Shown: positions 1 to 6,729, numbered from the stretch's first letter. The stretch is DNA of 10,662 nucleotides from an uncultured Candidatus Melainabacteria bacterium (GCA_937891325.1 CALAFU010000097.1:1-10662), one strand, 5' to 3'. Numbers and translations are program-made. The notes: a model not told the origin generated them from the letters alone.

Positions 1-92
1 CACCTTATGCTGTATTTTTCCAAGGTGGATTGAATTATGCACATATCAAATTGTGTTTGATAGGCATTTTAGAAAAATTTAAGGAACTTTAA
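1..92 (+). CDS. 3' end of an unidentified upstream gene (partial)
   Basis: The frame beginning at base 3 is open from the window edge and stops with TAA at 90-92. It gives about 29 residues that read as ordinary protein (starting PYAVFFQGGLNYAHIK, ending in a Lys/Leu-rich helix-like tail). The other two forward frames give less protein-like sequence. The stop lies two bases before the next ATG, a spacing typical of co-transcribed genes, and the ribosome binding site of the parvulin gene (AAGGA, 81-85) lies inside these last codons. I do not recognise the family from so short a tail. Confidence 0.5.
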   Translation, partial: PYAVFFQGGLNYAHIKLCLIGILEKFKEL

Positions 93-94
93 TT

Positions 95-454
95 ATGAAA
101 AAACTTTTAATTTCATTTTTTGCACTAAGTATTTTTTCAATAATGCCTGTTTGCGCGCAAGAATGTACAGCCGTAAGAGCAAGCCATATATTGGTTAAGA
201 CTGAATCTGATGCAAAATTAATGCGTAAATATGTAGAAAAAGGATTACCTTTTGAAGATGTTGCCGCAGGTTTTTCTCAATGTCCTTCAAAACGCAATGG
301 CGGAGATTTAGGCTATTTTAGACGTGGAAAAATGGTTAAAGAATTCGAAGATGCAGCATTTTCAATGGAAAAAGGTGAAATTTCTCAACCTGTACAAACA
401 CAATTTGGCTGGCACATCATAAAAGTTACCGACAAAGTTTGCCCAGAAAAATAG
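95..454 (+). CDS. Exported parvulin-type peptidyl-prolyl cis/trans isomerase
   Basis: A single-domain PpiC/Pin1-type rotamase that would speed cis/trans isomerisation of prolyl bonds in proteins outside the cytoplasm. Residues 1-21 form a signal peptide (MKK, hydrophobic core, VCA before Q22). The mature part is only about 98 residues, one parvulin domain with no chaperone arms as in SurA or PrsA. Catalytic-site residues line up with human Pin1: H31 in RASHILVK (Pin1 H59), C63 in FSQCPS (C113), M80 and F84 (M130, F134) and H107 in FGWHIIKV (H157); the GGDLGYF signature is at 69-75. Besides C63 the mature chain has C24 and C116, which could form a disulfide (inference). The start is fixed by the signal peptide and by AAGGA nine bases upstream. 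It follows the preceding gene by two bases and converges on the next gene with a four-base gap. The family is clear; the client proteins are not known. Confidence 0.93.
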   Translation: MKKLLISFFALSIFSIMPVCAQECTAVRASHILVKTESDAKLMRKYVEKGLPFEDVAAGFSQCPSKRNGGDLGYFRRGKMVKEFEDAAFSMEKGEISQPVQTQFGWHIIKVTDKVCPEK

Positions 455-458
455 CTCA

Positions 459-1823
459 TTAAATGTCATTAATTGTGTAATCAATTTCTCTCAAAACAGG
501 TCTTGTTCTGATGATTGGAACCATTTTTTGTTCGTTTTGGATTACATCAACAGGTATTGAGATGTTTGGAGTGTTTTGAATTACTTCTTTAACTTCAACT
601 TCAACCTTTGTTTTATTTTTATCTGTTTTATTTGGCTTTTTATCTTTTTGTTTCTGAACCTTTTCTTGCTGAATTGGTTGAATATTTCCTTTAACTTCTT
701 TTGTTTTTACTTGCGTTTGTTCTTTTGTTTGAACTTGTTTTTGTGCGTGTTCTTCTTGCATTTGAACAGTTACAGCCTTTTTAGCAGCCTCTATTTGTTG
801 TCGTTCTTGTTTCTTTTCAAGACGAATACGTTCTTTTTCATATTTTGCTTCAAGTTTAGCTCTTTGTTCATCTTGAGCTTTTTTAATTTTATCCTCTAGT
901 GGCAAAGCTTTTTCTTTAGCTTTAAGCATTTGCTTTTCAGCTTGAGTATTTTGGAATTCTTTTAAGTTAGCTTTTGCTTTTGCATTTAGAGCTTTTGTTT
1001 CTTTTGCAAGGTTACGAGCAGCCTTTTTAGTTTCTGCTTTAACGTAACGAGTACTTCTAACTGAAGCTCTACGACCGTCAATTTTAAACTTGTCGATTGA
1101 AACTGCGGTTGGTTTAACAATATTTGGACGTAAATTTAAATCTTGATATTGGTCAATTTTCATCAAGGCTAATTGAGTTTCTTGAACAACTTGTGGTGAT
1201 AAGAATTTAGTTGAATATCTTTTAACTTTTTCCAACTGTTCGCTAGAAGGTGAATATGCCTGTGTCATAATTCTACTTTCGCGAGAGCTAATCAACTTAT
1301 GATAATTTTCTTGCCACAAAATTATTTGATTGTTTGCATCAATCAATGTAATTTGAGAAGTAAGTCTATAAGCTGGATCAATTACAGTCGCCCCTGGAAT
1401 ATTCAAAAAGTCCCAAAGAGTTCTACGAGTAATATAGTTTTGCGCATCCATTTGACAAGAGATTAAAAGAACTTGTTTGGCTTTAAATCTGCTTGCTAGT
1501 TTTTGCACTGTATTGAAGTCGATTGAATAATTTACATCGTAATTGTGCAACATTTTTACAACATCGCGTTTAAAATATTTATTTGCAGGTTGATTAAGAG
1601 CATTTTTAATTTGGTAAAGTTGAACAGCTGACATTTGAGGGTGAGAATTGTAAATGTTAACAATATCCATTGCAATAATATCAGCAGATTTCGGGAATAC
1701 CATATAATCTGTGTATTCTTCAAAAATACTTGTCGGCAATACTAAAACATTGTATTGGGTTGCCCAACAGCGACCTGAACATATTAAAAATAAAAATAAA
1801 ATAAGACTAATAATTTTTTTCAT
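459..1823 (-). CDS. Exported alpha/beta-domain protein with long Lys/Gln/Glu-rich coiled coil, unknown function
   Basis: A 454-residue protein that I do not recognise as a named family. Residues 1-21 form a Sec signal peptide (MKK, hydrophobic stretch, CWA before T22), so it should act in the periplasm or envelope. Residues about 22-225 look like a compact alpha/beta domain: a first strand VLVLP (26-30), an internal strand AKQVLLIS, and a late strand pair ITLIDANNQIILWQ. This order resembles the N-terminal fold of TolB or CsgG-type envelope proteins, but only by pattern. From about residue 265 to 395 the chain is a highly charged Lys/Ala/Glu/Gln helix, probably a coiled coil, ending in a Lys-rich linker and a short less charged tail (about 415-454). 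No transmembrane segment follows the signal peptide. The start is supported by the signal peptide; there is no Shine-Dalgarno site, and the promoter lies directly upstream. It is transcribed towards the parvulin gene. Confidence 0.88.
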   Translation of the reverse strand: MKKIISLILFLFLICSGRCWATQYNVLVLPTSIFEEYTDYMVFPKSADIIAMDIVNIYNSHPQMSAVQLYQIKNALNQPANKYFKRDVVKMLHNYDVNYSIDFNTVQKLASRFKAKQVLLISCQMDAQNYITRRTLWDFLNIPGATVIDPAYRLTSQITLIDANNQIILWQENYHKLISSRESRIMTQAYSPSSEQLEKVKRYSTKFLSPQVVQETQLALMKIDQYQDLNLRPNIVKPTAVSIDKFKIDGRRASVRSTRYVKAETKKAARNLAKETKALNAKAKANLKEFQNTQAEKQMLKAKEKALPLEDKIKKAQDEQRAKLEAKYEKERIRLEKKQERQQIEAAKKAVTVQMQEEHAQKQVQTKEQTQVKTKEVKGNIQPIQQEKVQKQKDKKPNKTDKNKTKVEVEVKEVIQNTPNISIPVDVIQNEQKMVPIIRTRPVLREIDYTINDI

Positions 1824-1829
1824 GCTAAG

Positions 1830-1859
1830 ATTATATCATATTATTATTTAGTGTGCTAA
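1830..1859 (-). promoter_or_regulatory. Extended -10 promoter of the reverse-strand exported protein gene, possibly leaderless
   Basis: Read on the reverse strand, a perfect TATAAT (1835 down to 1830) carries the extended element TG one base upstream (1838-1837). A weak -35 TTAGCA (1859 down to 1854, four of six matches) lies 18 bases further up. Only six bases separate the -10 from the ATG at 1823, so a normal start site seven bases after the -10 falls on or next to the A of the ATG. The 57-base gap also has to hold the control region of the divergent cdd gene, whose own -10 is not clear. Confidence 0.6.
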
Positions 1860-1880
1860 TTATTAAAAAGGAGTTAATAA

Positions 1881-2267
1881 ATGGACTACAATGAATTACT
1901 AGAAAAAGCTAAAAAAGCAAGTGAAAACAGCTATTCACCTTATTCAAATTTTCCTGTAGGTGCATGTGTTTTAATGGAAAGTGGTAAAACTTACATTGGA
2001 ACAAATGTTGAAAACTCATCTTTCGGTGCAACTATTTGCGCTGAACGTAGTGCAATTGTTAACGCAATTGTTAATGGTGAAAGAAAAATTGTTGCAATTG
2101 CAATTTATGGACCAAAAATGAAACGTTGCGCACCTTGTGGTGTTTGCAGACAAGTTATGAATGATTTCCGTTCTGATAAAGGTATTGATATCATTCTTGA
2201 AGACGAAAATGGTCAACCAGAAGTTCACACAATTGATGAATTATTACCTTTAGGATTTGATTTATAA
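1881..2267 (+). CDS. cdd: Cytidine deaminase
   Basis: Cytoplasmic pyrimidine-salvage enzyme that deaminates cytidine and deoxycytidine to uridine and deoxyuridine. All signature residues of the small homotetrameric (Bacillus-type) class are visible and fall at the same numbers as in the B. subtilis enzyme. Zinc ligands are C53 (in ICAER), C86 and C89 (in PCGVCRQ), E55 is the proton shuttle, and F24, N42 and E44 (TNVEN) form the nucleoside pocket. The 128 residues are normal length for the class (about 130-136). A strong AAAAGGAG seven bases before the ATG decides the start. The gene is divergent from the exported coiled-coil gene and is followed 12 bases later by a small putative zinc protein, with which it may be co-transcribed. 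Nothing looks damaged or foreign. Confidence 0.97.
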   Translation: MDYNELLEKAKKASENSYSPYSNFPVGACVLMESGKTYIGTNVENSSFGATICAERSAIVNAIVNGERKIVAIAIYGPKMKRCAPCGVCRQVMNDFRSDKGIDIILEDENGQPEVHTIDELLPLGFDL

Positions 2268-2279
2268 TATAATATTAAT

Positions 2280-2537
2280 ATGTTCATCTTTGAATTTATT
2301 AAAAAATATTGGTACAAAACATACGTTGAACCAAAAGTTCTAGAGGAAGAAAAGTGCATCAAACAATATGATGCAACAGATGATTCGCCTGAATTTATTG
2401 AAGATTACGAAAAATGTGAGCATATTTACATGCCAATTGATAGTTCTGGTGAAATTTTGGCATGCACAAAATGTGGAGCTTTAGCAAACAAAAAAGATGT
2501 TTGCAAGGACAATTTTTTTGAAAGAAAAGAAATTTAA
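2280..2537 (+). CDS. Small hypothetical protein with putative zinc-binding motif
   Basis: An 85-residue protein of no family I recognise. The N-terminus (residues 1-16) is aromatic and basic (MFIFEFIKKYWYKTY), perhaps an amphipathic helix. The middle is acidic (about 31-45). The C-terminal half has C46-x-H48 followed by C62-x2-C65-G, a spacing that could hold one zinc ion like a zinc ribbon; this is inference from the cysteine pattern only. No signal peptide is evident. It starts 12 bases after the cdd stop and ends three bases before the hydrolase gene, so it sits in a tight row. It lacks a Shine-Dalgarno site. Two overlapping TATAAT hexamers (2263-2268 and 2268-2273) lie just upstream and could give it its own leaderless transcript. 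Coding is supported by the dense packing and the protein-like composition. Confidence 0.7.
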   Translation: MFIFEFIKKYWYKTYVEPKVLEEEKCIKQYDATDDSPEFIEDYEKCEHIYMPIDSSGEILACTKCGALANKKDVCKDNFFERKEI

Positions 2538-2540
2538 TTT

Positions 2541-3722
2541 ATGAAAAAAATAACAGTATTACTACTTTTGATTTTATTTATGCAAAATGTTTGTTTTGCA
2601 ACTACAAACGTAAGTTTTGTTTACTTAAACGGCTCAAACAACAACAATACAAAAATGAGAAATTGGTTTTTAGATGGGATTAAAAAATTTCACCCAACGC
2701 TTAAAAATCAAATAGAAAAAGATAAATTTACTTATGAACATTTGCTTAACAACGGACATTACGTCATTGATGAAACTCCAACAATTTTCTTTTGGGGCGA
2801 TAAAAGTCAAAATGATTTGATGTTTATGAAGGAGAAAGCAAACCTTTTACGCTCAATCAGCCCAATTATCGCATTTTTTGTGAGAAATACAATTGCAGAT
2901 TGTCTTCATGATGCAATTTGGGTTCAAAAAACACACAATATGATTCCAATTATTCAAGATTTGGATATAACTGTAAAAAATCAAACTGCTCAAAACAAAA
3001 AAGTCGTTTTATTTGGGTATTCAGCAGGCTCTTTTATTACAATGGAATATCTGTTTAATAAAATGCCTTACTTGAATATTGAAGAATATTTAATTGACAA
3101 AGGTATTGATGATGACTTGTTAAAATTTGTCAGAAAAAATCCAAGAAAAAACGCTTGCTTGTTATCAATTGTAGGTTCAGACGTTCTTGATTATTCAGCA
3201 TTAGGAACAACTTTTATCAACAAGAACAAAGAAGAATTTAAAAAAGGTTATTTGAAAATTGATGATTACACAAACAAATATTGTGCTCCAGAAGGCTCTA
3301 TAATCGGTGTTGTTAATTATGCAAGTCCAATTCCGCTATTTTATTCAGATATGGCAGACAAAAATTTAGAATCAAGTAAACTTATGCACTTGATGTATAA
3401 GTATTTGATTGAAAGAGACTTCTTCTTTTTGACTGTAAATTACGCAGATGATCCATTAGGATTTCCAAACGGTGTAAATTACACAAATGATGAAATTCAA
3501 AAAATGACAAATATGACATTTTCAAATGAAGAAGGATTTTTCTATGATTATTCAAGAACTCTTAGCTGGCGAACTTTTGCTGCTGCTCATACTTCTTATT
3601 GGAAAACAAGAAAAAGATTTTCAAAAGCAATAACAAAAGGATATAAGGAAGGTTATCGCTTCCAATTCGATGAAGAATATCAACAAAAAATGTTAAAAAA
3701 ATCTCACCGTAGAAGAACTTAA
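2541..3722 (+). CDS. Exported alpha/beta-hydrolase-like (lipase/esterase-like) protein
   Basis: A 393-residue exported protein. Residues 1-20 form a signal peptide (MKK, Leu-rich core, CFA before T21). The strand VVLFGYSAGS carries a GxSxG nucleophile elbow, G159-Y-S161-A-G163, with S161 as the likely catalytic serine. Further on, NYADDPLGFP offers D303/D304 and AAAHTSYW offers H350, in the right order for a Ser-Asp-His triad. The early segment VSFVYLNGSNNNN (24-36) fits the first strand and oxyanion-hole loop of the fold. The C-terminus is basic (KKSHRRRT). The fold is a confident guess; the substrate (lipid, ester or other) cannot be told, and no lid or lipase subfamily signature is recognised. 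It begins three bases after the small zinc-motif gene and lacks a clear Shine-Dalgarno site, so translation may be coupled to its neighbour. No good terminator is seen after it. Confidence 0.8.
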   Translation: MKKITVLLLLILFMQNVCFATTNVSFVYLNGSNNNNTKMRNWFLDGIKKFHPTLKNQIEKDKFTYEHLLNNGHYVIDETPTIFFWGDKSQNDLMFMKEKANLLRSISPIIAFFVRNTIADCLHDAIWVQKTHNMIPIIQDLDITVKNQTAQNKKVVLFGYSAGSFITMEYLFNKMPYLNIEEYLIDKGIDDDLLKFVRKNPRKNACLLSIVGSDVLDYSALGTTFINKNKEEFKKGYLKIDDYTNKYCAPEGSIIGVVNYASPIPLFYSDMADKNLESSKLMHLMYKYLIERDFFFLTVNYADDPLGFPNGVNYTNDEIQKMTNMTFSNEEGFFYDYSRTLSWRTFAAAHTSYWKTRKRFSKAITKGYKEGYRFQFDEEYQQKMLKKSHRRRT

Positions 3723-3785
3723 ATCGTTTAGCTGTAAAAATCTTCTTGTTTATATTAATATTGTATATAAGTTGGAGGATTTGTA

Positions 3786-4253
3786 ATGAAAACGATTGAA
3801 AGTTTTAAAGTTAATCACGATATTTTACAAAAAGGTATGTACATCTCAAGAATTGATGGTGATGTAGTAACTTATGATATAAGAATGAAACGCCCAAATA
3901 ATCCTGAAAATGATTATTTAGAGAATGCTTCAATGCACAGTTTTGAACATCTTTTTGCAACTTATGCAAGAAACAGCAAATATTCTGAAGATATTGTATA
4001 CGTTGGTCCAATGGGTTGCAGAACAGGTTTTTATTTCTTAGTTAGAGATAAAATTTCTCATCAAGAAGCCTTAGATTTATTTAGAGAAAGTTTAGATTTT
4101 ATAAAAGACTTTTTAGGTAAAATTCCAGGAACTAACAAAATTGAATGTGGGAATTACCTTGAACACGACTTAGAAGGCGCTAAAAACATTGCAAAAGATA
4201 TGTCAGAAGTTTTAAAAGATTGGACAGTGGAGAAAATGCATTATGAGCAATAA
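3786..4253 (+). CDS. luxS: S-ribosylhomocysteine lyase LuxS
   Basis: Cytoplasmic metalloenzyme that cleaves S-ribosylhomocysteine to homocysteine and 4,5-dihydroxy-2,3-pentanedione, the precursor of autoinducer-2. It is the second step of S-adenosylhomocysteine recycling. The metal ligands are H51 and H55 (in MHSFEHL) and C121 (in ECGNYLEHDL). The catalytic pair is E54 and C78 (in GPMGCRTGFY), and R36 lies in the conserved MKRPN segment. The 155 residues are usual for the family. An excellent GGAGG (3774-3778) seven bases before the ATG sets the start. The 63-base gap upstream is AT-rich with several possible -10 elements but no convincing -35; it is too short to hold a SAM riboswitch. The gene overlaps mtnN by 11 bases, so the two consecutive enzymes of the pathway are made together. 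Whether AI-2 acts as a signal here or is only a by-product cannot be told. Confidence 0.98.
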   Translation: MKTIESFKVNHDILQKGMYISRIDGDVVTYDIRMKRPNNPENDYLENASMHSFEHLFATYARNSKYSEDIVYVGPMGCRTGFYFLVRDKISHQEALDLFRESLDFIKDFLGKIPGTNKIECGNYLEHDLEGAKNIAKDMSEVLKDWTVEKMHYEQ

Positions 4254-4953
4254 TCTTACTATTGGCGTTATTGGTGCAATGGATTGCGAGGTTTCGGCTT
4301 TAAAACAAAAACTTGAAAACCTTGAAGAGATAAAACATTGTAATTTGCAAATCAACTTAGGAACTTTTTGCGGACATAAAATTGTTCTTGTAAAAAGCGG
4401 TATAGGCAAAGTAAATGCAGCTTTGTGCACTCAATATATTATTGATAAATTTAGCCCTGATTATATTATTAATACAGGCATTGCTGGTGGTATAGCAGAA
4501 AATTTAAAAGTTGGTGACATCGTTGTTGGTGAAAAATTAGTTCAATATGACTTTGATGTTACAGCATTTGGCTACGCTAAAGGTTATTTGTGTACAGGAA
4601 TTGAGTCTGATAAACCGACTTATTTTAATTCAGATGAAAATTTAATGTTAAAATTAGAAAAAATCTCTAGCGAAAATCTTAATGTACACAAGGGAATTAT
4701 TGCATCTGGAGATTCGTTTATTTCTGATTTAGAACGCAAAAAAGAAATTCATAACCTTTTTAATGCAACTGCGGTTGAAATGGAAGGGTGTGCAATCGCT
4801 CAAACTTCTAATGCTAATAACATTCCATTTGTTGTAATTAGGGCAATATCAGATTTAGCAGATAACAATGCAACTGAAAGTTATACTTTTAGTGAAGATG
4901 AAATTGCAAAAGTTTCAAGTTCTGTTGTGGAAAATTTGCTTAAAGAAATCTAA
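4243..4953 (+). CDS. mtnN: 5'-methylthioadenosine/S-adenosylhomocysteine nucleosidase
   Basis: Hydrolyses S-adenosylhomocysteine to adenine and S-ribosylhomocysteine (the LuxS substrate), and methylthioadenosine to adenine and methylthioribose. Family motifs run in order: IGVIGAMDCEV with E16 (E. coli E12), SGIGKVNAA, NTGIAGG, GDIVVG, YDFDVTAFGY, SGDSFI, VEMEG with E181 (E. coli E174), and AISDLAD with D204, the general acid (E. coli D197). All catalytic residues are present, and the 236 residues match the usual length. The ATG at 4243 lies inside the end of luxS (11-base overlap), ten bases after GGAG (4229-4232). No later start would keep the first strand, so this start is secure. The product feeds LuxS directly, and the next gene follows after 20 bases. 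Confidence 0.97.
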   Translation: MSNNLTIGVIGAMDCEVSALKQKLENLEEIKHCNLQINLGTFCGHKIVLVKSGIGKVNAALCTQYIIDKFSPDYIINTGIAGGIAENLKVGDIVVGEKLVQYDFDVTAFGYAKGYLCTGIESDKPTYFNSDENLMLKLEKISSENLNVHKGIIASGDSFISDLERKKEIHNLFNATAVEMEGCAIAQTSNANNIPFVVIRAISDLADNNATESYTFSEDEIAKVSSSVVENLLKEI

Positions 4954-4973
4954 AAAGTTGGAAAGGAAATCTT

Positions 4974-6305
4974 GTGAATAATACTGAAGAAAATATTCAA
5001 TGGCGAGATGCTAGTTTTAAGGCAATCATACCTTTTATTGTTTTCGTAATTTTCTATTTTGGATTTTCTTTGTGGACAAAAGATTTTTCAAAAGTTCCGA
5101 TGACTGTTGCGTTCATAATTTCATCTGCGACAGCATTAATTTTGAACCATAGGGAAAAACTTCATAAGAAAATTGAAATATTTGCCCTTGGTATGGGTAA
5201 CAAGGACATTATGATAATGTGCCTGATATTCATTCTTGCAGGCGCTTTTACGGCTAGTGCTACTGCTGTTGGTGGGGTTGAAGCTGCGGTTGATATCGCT
5301 CAACAACTAATTCCTGCACGCTTTATGGTTTTAGGTTTGTTTGTAATATCTGCTTTGATTTCACTTGCAATTGGTACTTCTTGCGGAACTATCGCGGCAA
5401 TTGTTCCAATTGCGGTTTCAATTTCTCAAACTTTTGGAATAAATCCTTCTTTTGTTTTGGGTGCAACTGTTGGTGGCGCAATGTTTGGTGATAACATGTC
5501 TTTGATTTCTGATACAAAAATTGCAGCAAGTAGAACTCAAAATGTAGAAATTCGTGATGAAATGTTTTATAACTTAAAAATTATTACAGTTCCAGCGATT
5601 TTATGTCTTATTTTATATTCTTTACCAATTTTTGCAAGTTCAAATTCTGCGGTATCAGAAATTACATTAAACCTTCAAAATTATATAAAGGTAAGCCCTT
5701 ATATTTTGCTTTTAATTCTTGGTATTTCGGGTGTTAATGTTATGTTCTTACTTTTATTTGGAACAATTTTGAACACAATTATTGGTATTTCTTATGGAAT
5801 GTTTAATCTTTTTGATGCCTTTGGCTATATTGGTGACGGTACAACAAGTATGGCTTCAACTCTAATTGTTGCAATGCTTGCAGGCGGTTTGTTGTTAATG
5901 GTTAGATATAATGGCGGAATTAGCTATATTATTAAAGAAACAGGTCGCTGGATTAAAGATAATAAAACTTGTGAAATCGGAATTTGCTTTTTGGTAGGTA
6001 TTATCAACTTATTTACTGCAAATAATACCGTTGCAATTATTACATCGGGCTCAATTGCAAAAGAATTGTCAGAAAAATATAATGTAAATCCAATAAGAAC
6101 AGCAAGTTTGCTTGATACAACCTCTTGCGTTGTTCAAGGTATGATTCCTTATGGTGCGCAAATTTTGATTGCAACAAACTTGGCTGCATCAATTGGCGTA
6201 AGCTCATTTATGATACTAAAAGGTATGTTTTACCCAATGTTGATGTTATTTGGACTAATTGTTTCAGTATTGACAACAGAGGTAATAAAACATAAAATCA
6301 AATAA
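4974..6305 (+). CDS. nhaC: NhaC-superfamily membrane transporter (Na+/H+ antiporter or MetT-like methionine carrier)
   Basis: A 443-residue polytopic inner-membrane protein with about ten to twelve hydrophobic segments. NhaC-family marks are the IGTSCGT loop (133-139), GAMFGDNMSLISDT (168-181) with acidic D173 and D181 in the membrane, and in the second half SLLDTTSCVVQGMIPYGAQ (D381, P392) repeating the inverted-repeat logic of the fold. It starts with GTG at 4974, chosen because AAAGGA ends six bases upstream and because the next ATGs lie in the first membrane segments. It is 20 bases behind mtnN and clearly in the luxS-mtnN operon. By family knowledge this would be a Na+/H+ antiporter. However, NhaC-like proteins placed with methionine-cycle genes include the proposed methionine transporter MetT, so import of methionine or export of a pathway product is a reasonable alternative (inference from context). 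The family call is firm, the substrate open. Confidence 0.9.
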   Translation: MNNTEENIQWRDASFKAIIPFIVFVIFYFGFSLWTKDFSKVPMTVAFIISSATALILNHREKLHKKIEIFALGMGNKDIMIMCLIFILAGAFTASATAVGGVEAAVDIAQQLIPARFMVLGLFVISALISLAIGTSCGTIAAIVPIAVSISQTFGINPSFVLGATVGGAMFGDNMSLISDTKIAASRTQNVEIRDEMFYNLKIITVPAILCLILYSLPIFASSNSAVSEITLNLQNYIKVSPYILLLILGISGVNVMFLLLFGTILNTIIGISYGMFNLFDAFGYIGDGTTSMASTLIVAMLAGGLLLMVRYNGGISYIIKETGRWIKDNKTCEIGICFLVGIINLFTANNTVAIITSGSIAKELSEKYNVNPIRTASLLDTTSCVVQGMIPYGAQILIATNLAASIGVSSFMILKGMFYPMLMLFGLIVSVLTTEVIKHKIK

Positions 6306-6327
6306 TACAAACAAAAAAGGAAATACA

Positions 6328-6585
6328 ATGGTAAAAAAAATATTAGTTTTAGCAATGGCGCTAACATTGAGTGCAACAATAGTAAACGCTTGTTCAACAC
6401 AAAAAGACAAATCATTAAATACAAATAAGGAAAAAATCGTGAAAGAAACTAACAAAACTTCTGAATTAAATACAACAAAAGAACAAAAACAAGAAAAAAT
6501 AAAAAAAGAACAAAAAAAGAGTTTAAAAAACGGTAAAGGGTTGCCTAGACAGTTACCCAAACACCCAGAAAAGATGATGTTTTAA
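6328..6585 (+). CDS. Small lysine-rich putative lipoprotein
   Basis: An 85-residue protein with an N-terminal export signal (MVKK, hydrophobic 5-19) ending in V19-N-A-C22-S. This resembles a lipobox, but Asn at -2 is unusual, so lipid attachment at C22 is plausible and not certain; cleavage after NA-C by signal peptidase I is an alternative. The 64 residues from C22 on are very polar, 17 of them lysine (27 percent), with many Glu, Gln, Asn and Thr and no predicted fold. The last 20 residues contain several prolines (GLPRQLPKHPEKMMF). AAAAGG seven bases before the ATG supports the start. It is 22 bases behind the transporter gene and directly before a terminator, so it is the last gene of the luxS operon. 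No function can be assigned; it could coat or tether envelope components, but nothing shows this. Confidence 0.75.
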   Translation: MVKKILVLAMALTLSATIVNACSTQKDKSLNTNKEKIVKETNKTSELNTTKEQKQEKIKKEQKKSLKNGKGLPRQLPKHPEKMMF

Positions 6586-6598
6586 CTAAAAAAATATT

Positions 6599-6630
6599 AA
6601 AATCTGAGAAATTAGTTTCTCGGATTTTTT
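6599..6630 (+). terminator. Rho-independent terminator of the luxS-mtnN-nhaC operon
   Basis: The inverted repeat ATCTGAGAAA (6602-6611) and TTTCTCGGAT (6616-6625) pairs over ten positions with one G-U, around a four-base loop TTAG. The stem can extend by A-T pairs at its base, and it is followed by a T run to 6630. It lies 14 bases after the stop of the small lysine-rich gene. Confidence 0.88.
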
Positions 6631-6699
6631 AGTAAAAAGAAATTTTTTTAATCTTTAATACAACATAATGTATAAAATATGTAAATAATAATTAAATAA

Positions 6700-6729
6700 T
6701 TGATTTATTAAAAAGCAATTTGATATCAT
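6700..6729 (+). promoter_or_regulatory. Putative promoter of the RTX gene
   Basis: TTGATT (6700-6705) and TATCAT (6724-6729) are separated by 18 bases and match the -35 and -10 consensus at four and five of six positions. A start near 6736 would give a leader of about 29 bases containing AGAAGG (6751-6756), eight bases before the ATG at 6765. The preceding terminator means the RTX gene needs its own promoter. The rest of the 6631-6764 interval is AT-rich, and I see no gene or riboswitch in it. Confidence 0.5.

Noticed and set aside
576..899. Forward open frame rich in Phe and Leu, looking like a membrane protein
   Set aside because: It is the mirror of the Lys/Gln/Glu-rich coiled-coil codons of the reverse-strand gene, has no ribosome binding site, and the reverse gene is convincing throughout.
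3711..3751. Possible terminator after the hydrolase gene (AGAAGA and TCTTCT)
   Set aside because: The stem is six weak pairs with a 24-base loop and only a poor T tract; read-through into luxS cannot be excluded.
3723..3785. Possible SAM or SAH riboswitch in front of luxS
   Set aside because: The gap is only 63 bases, AT-rich, with no paired helices or conserved core seen; too short for the known SAM classes with an expression platform.
6230..6560. Reverse open frames opposite the end of the transporter and the small lysine-rich gene
   Set aside because: They are the complement of Lys-rich and hydrophobic codons; the forward genes have ribosome binding sites, export signals and a terminator in the right direction.
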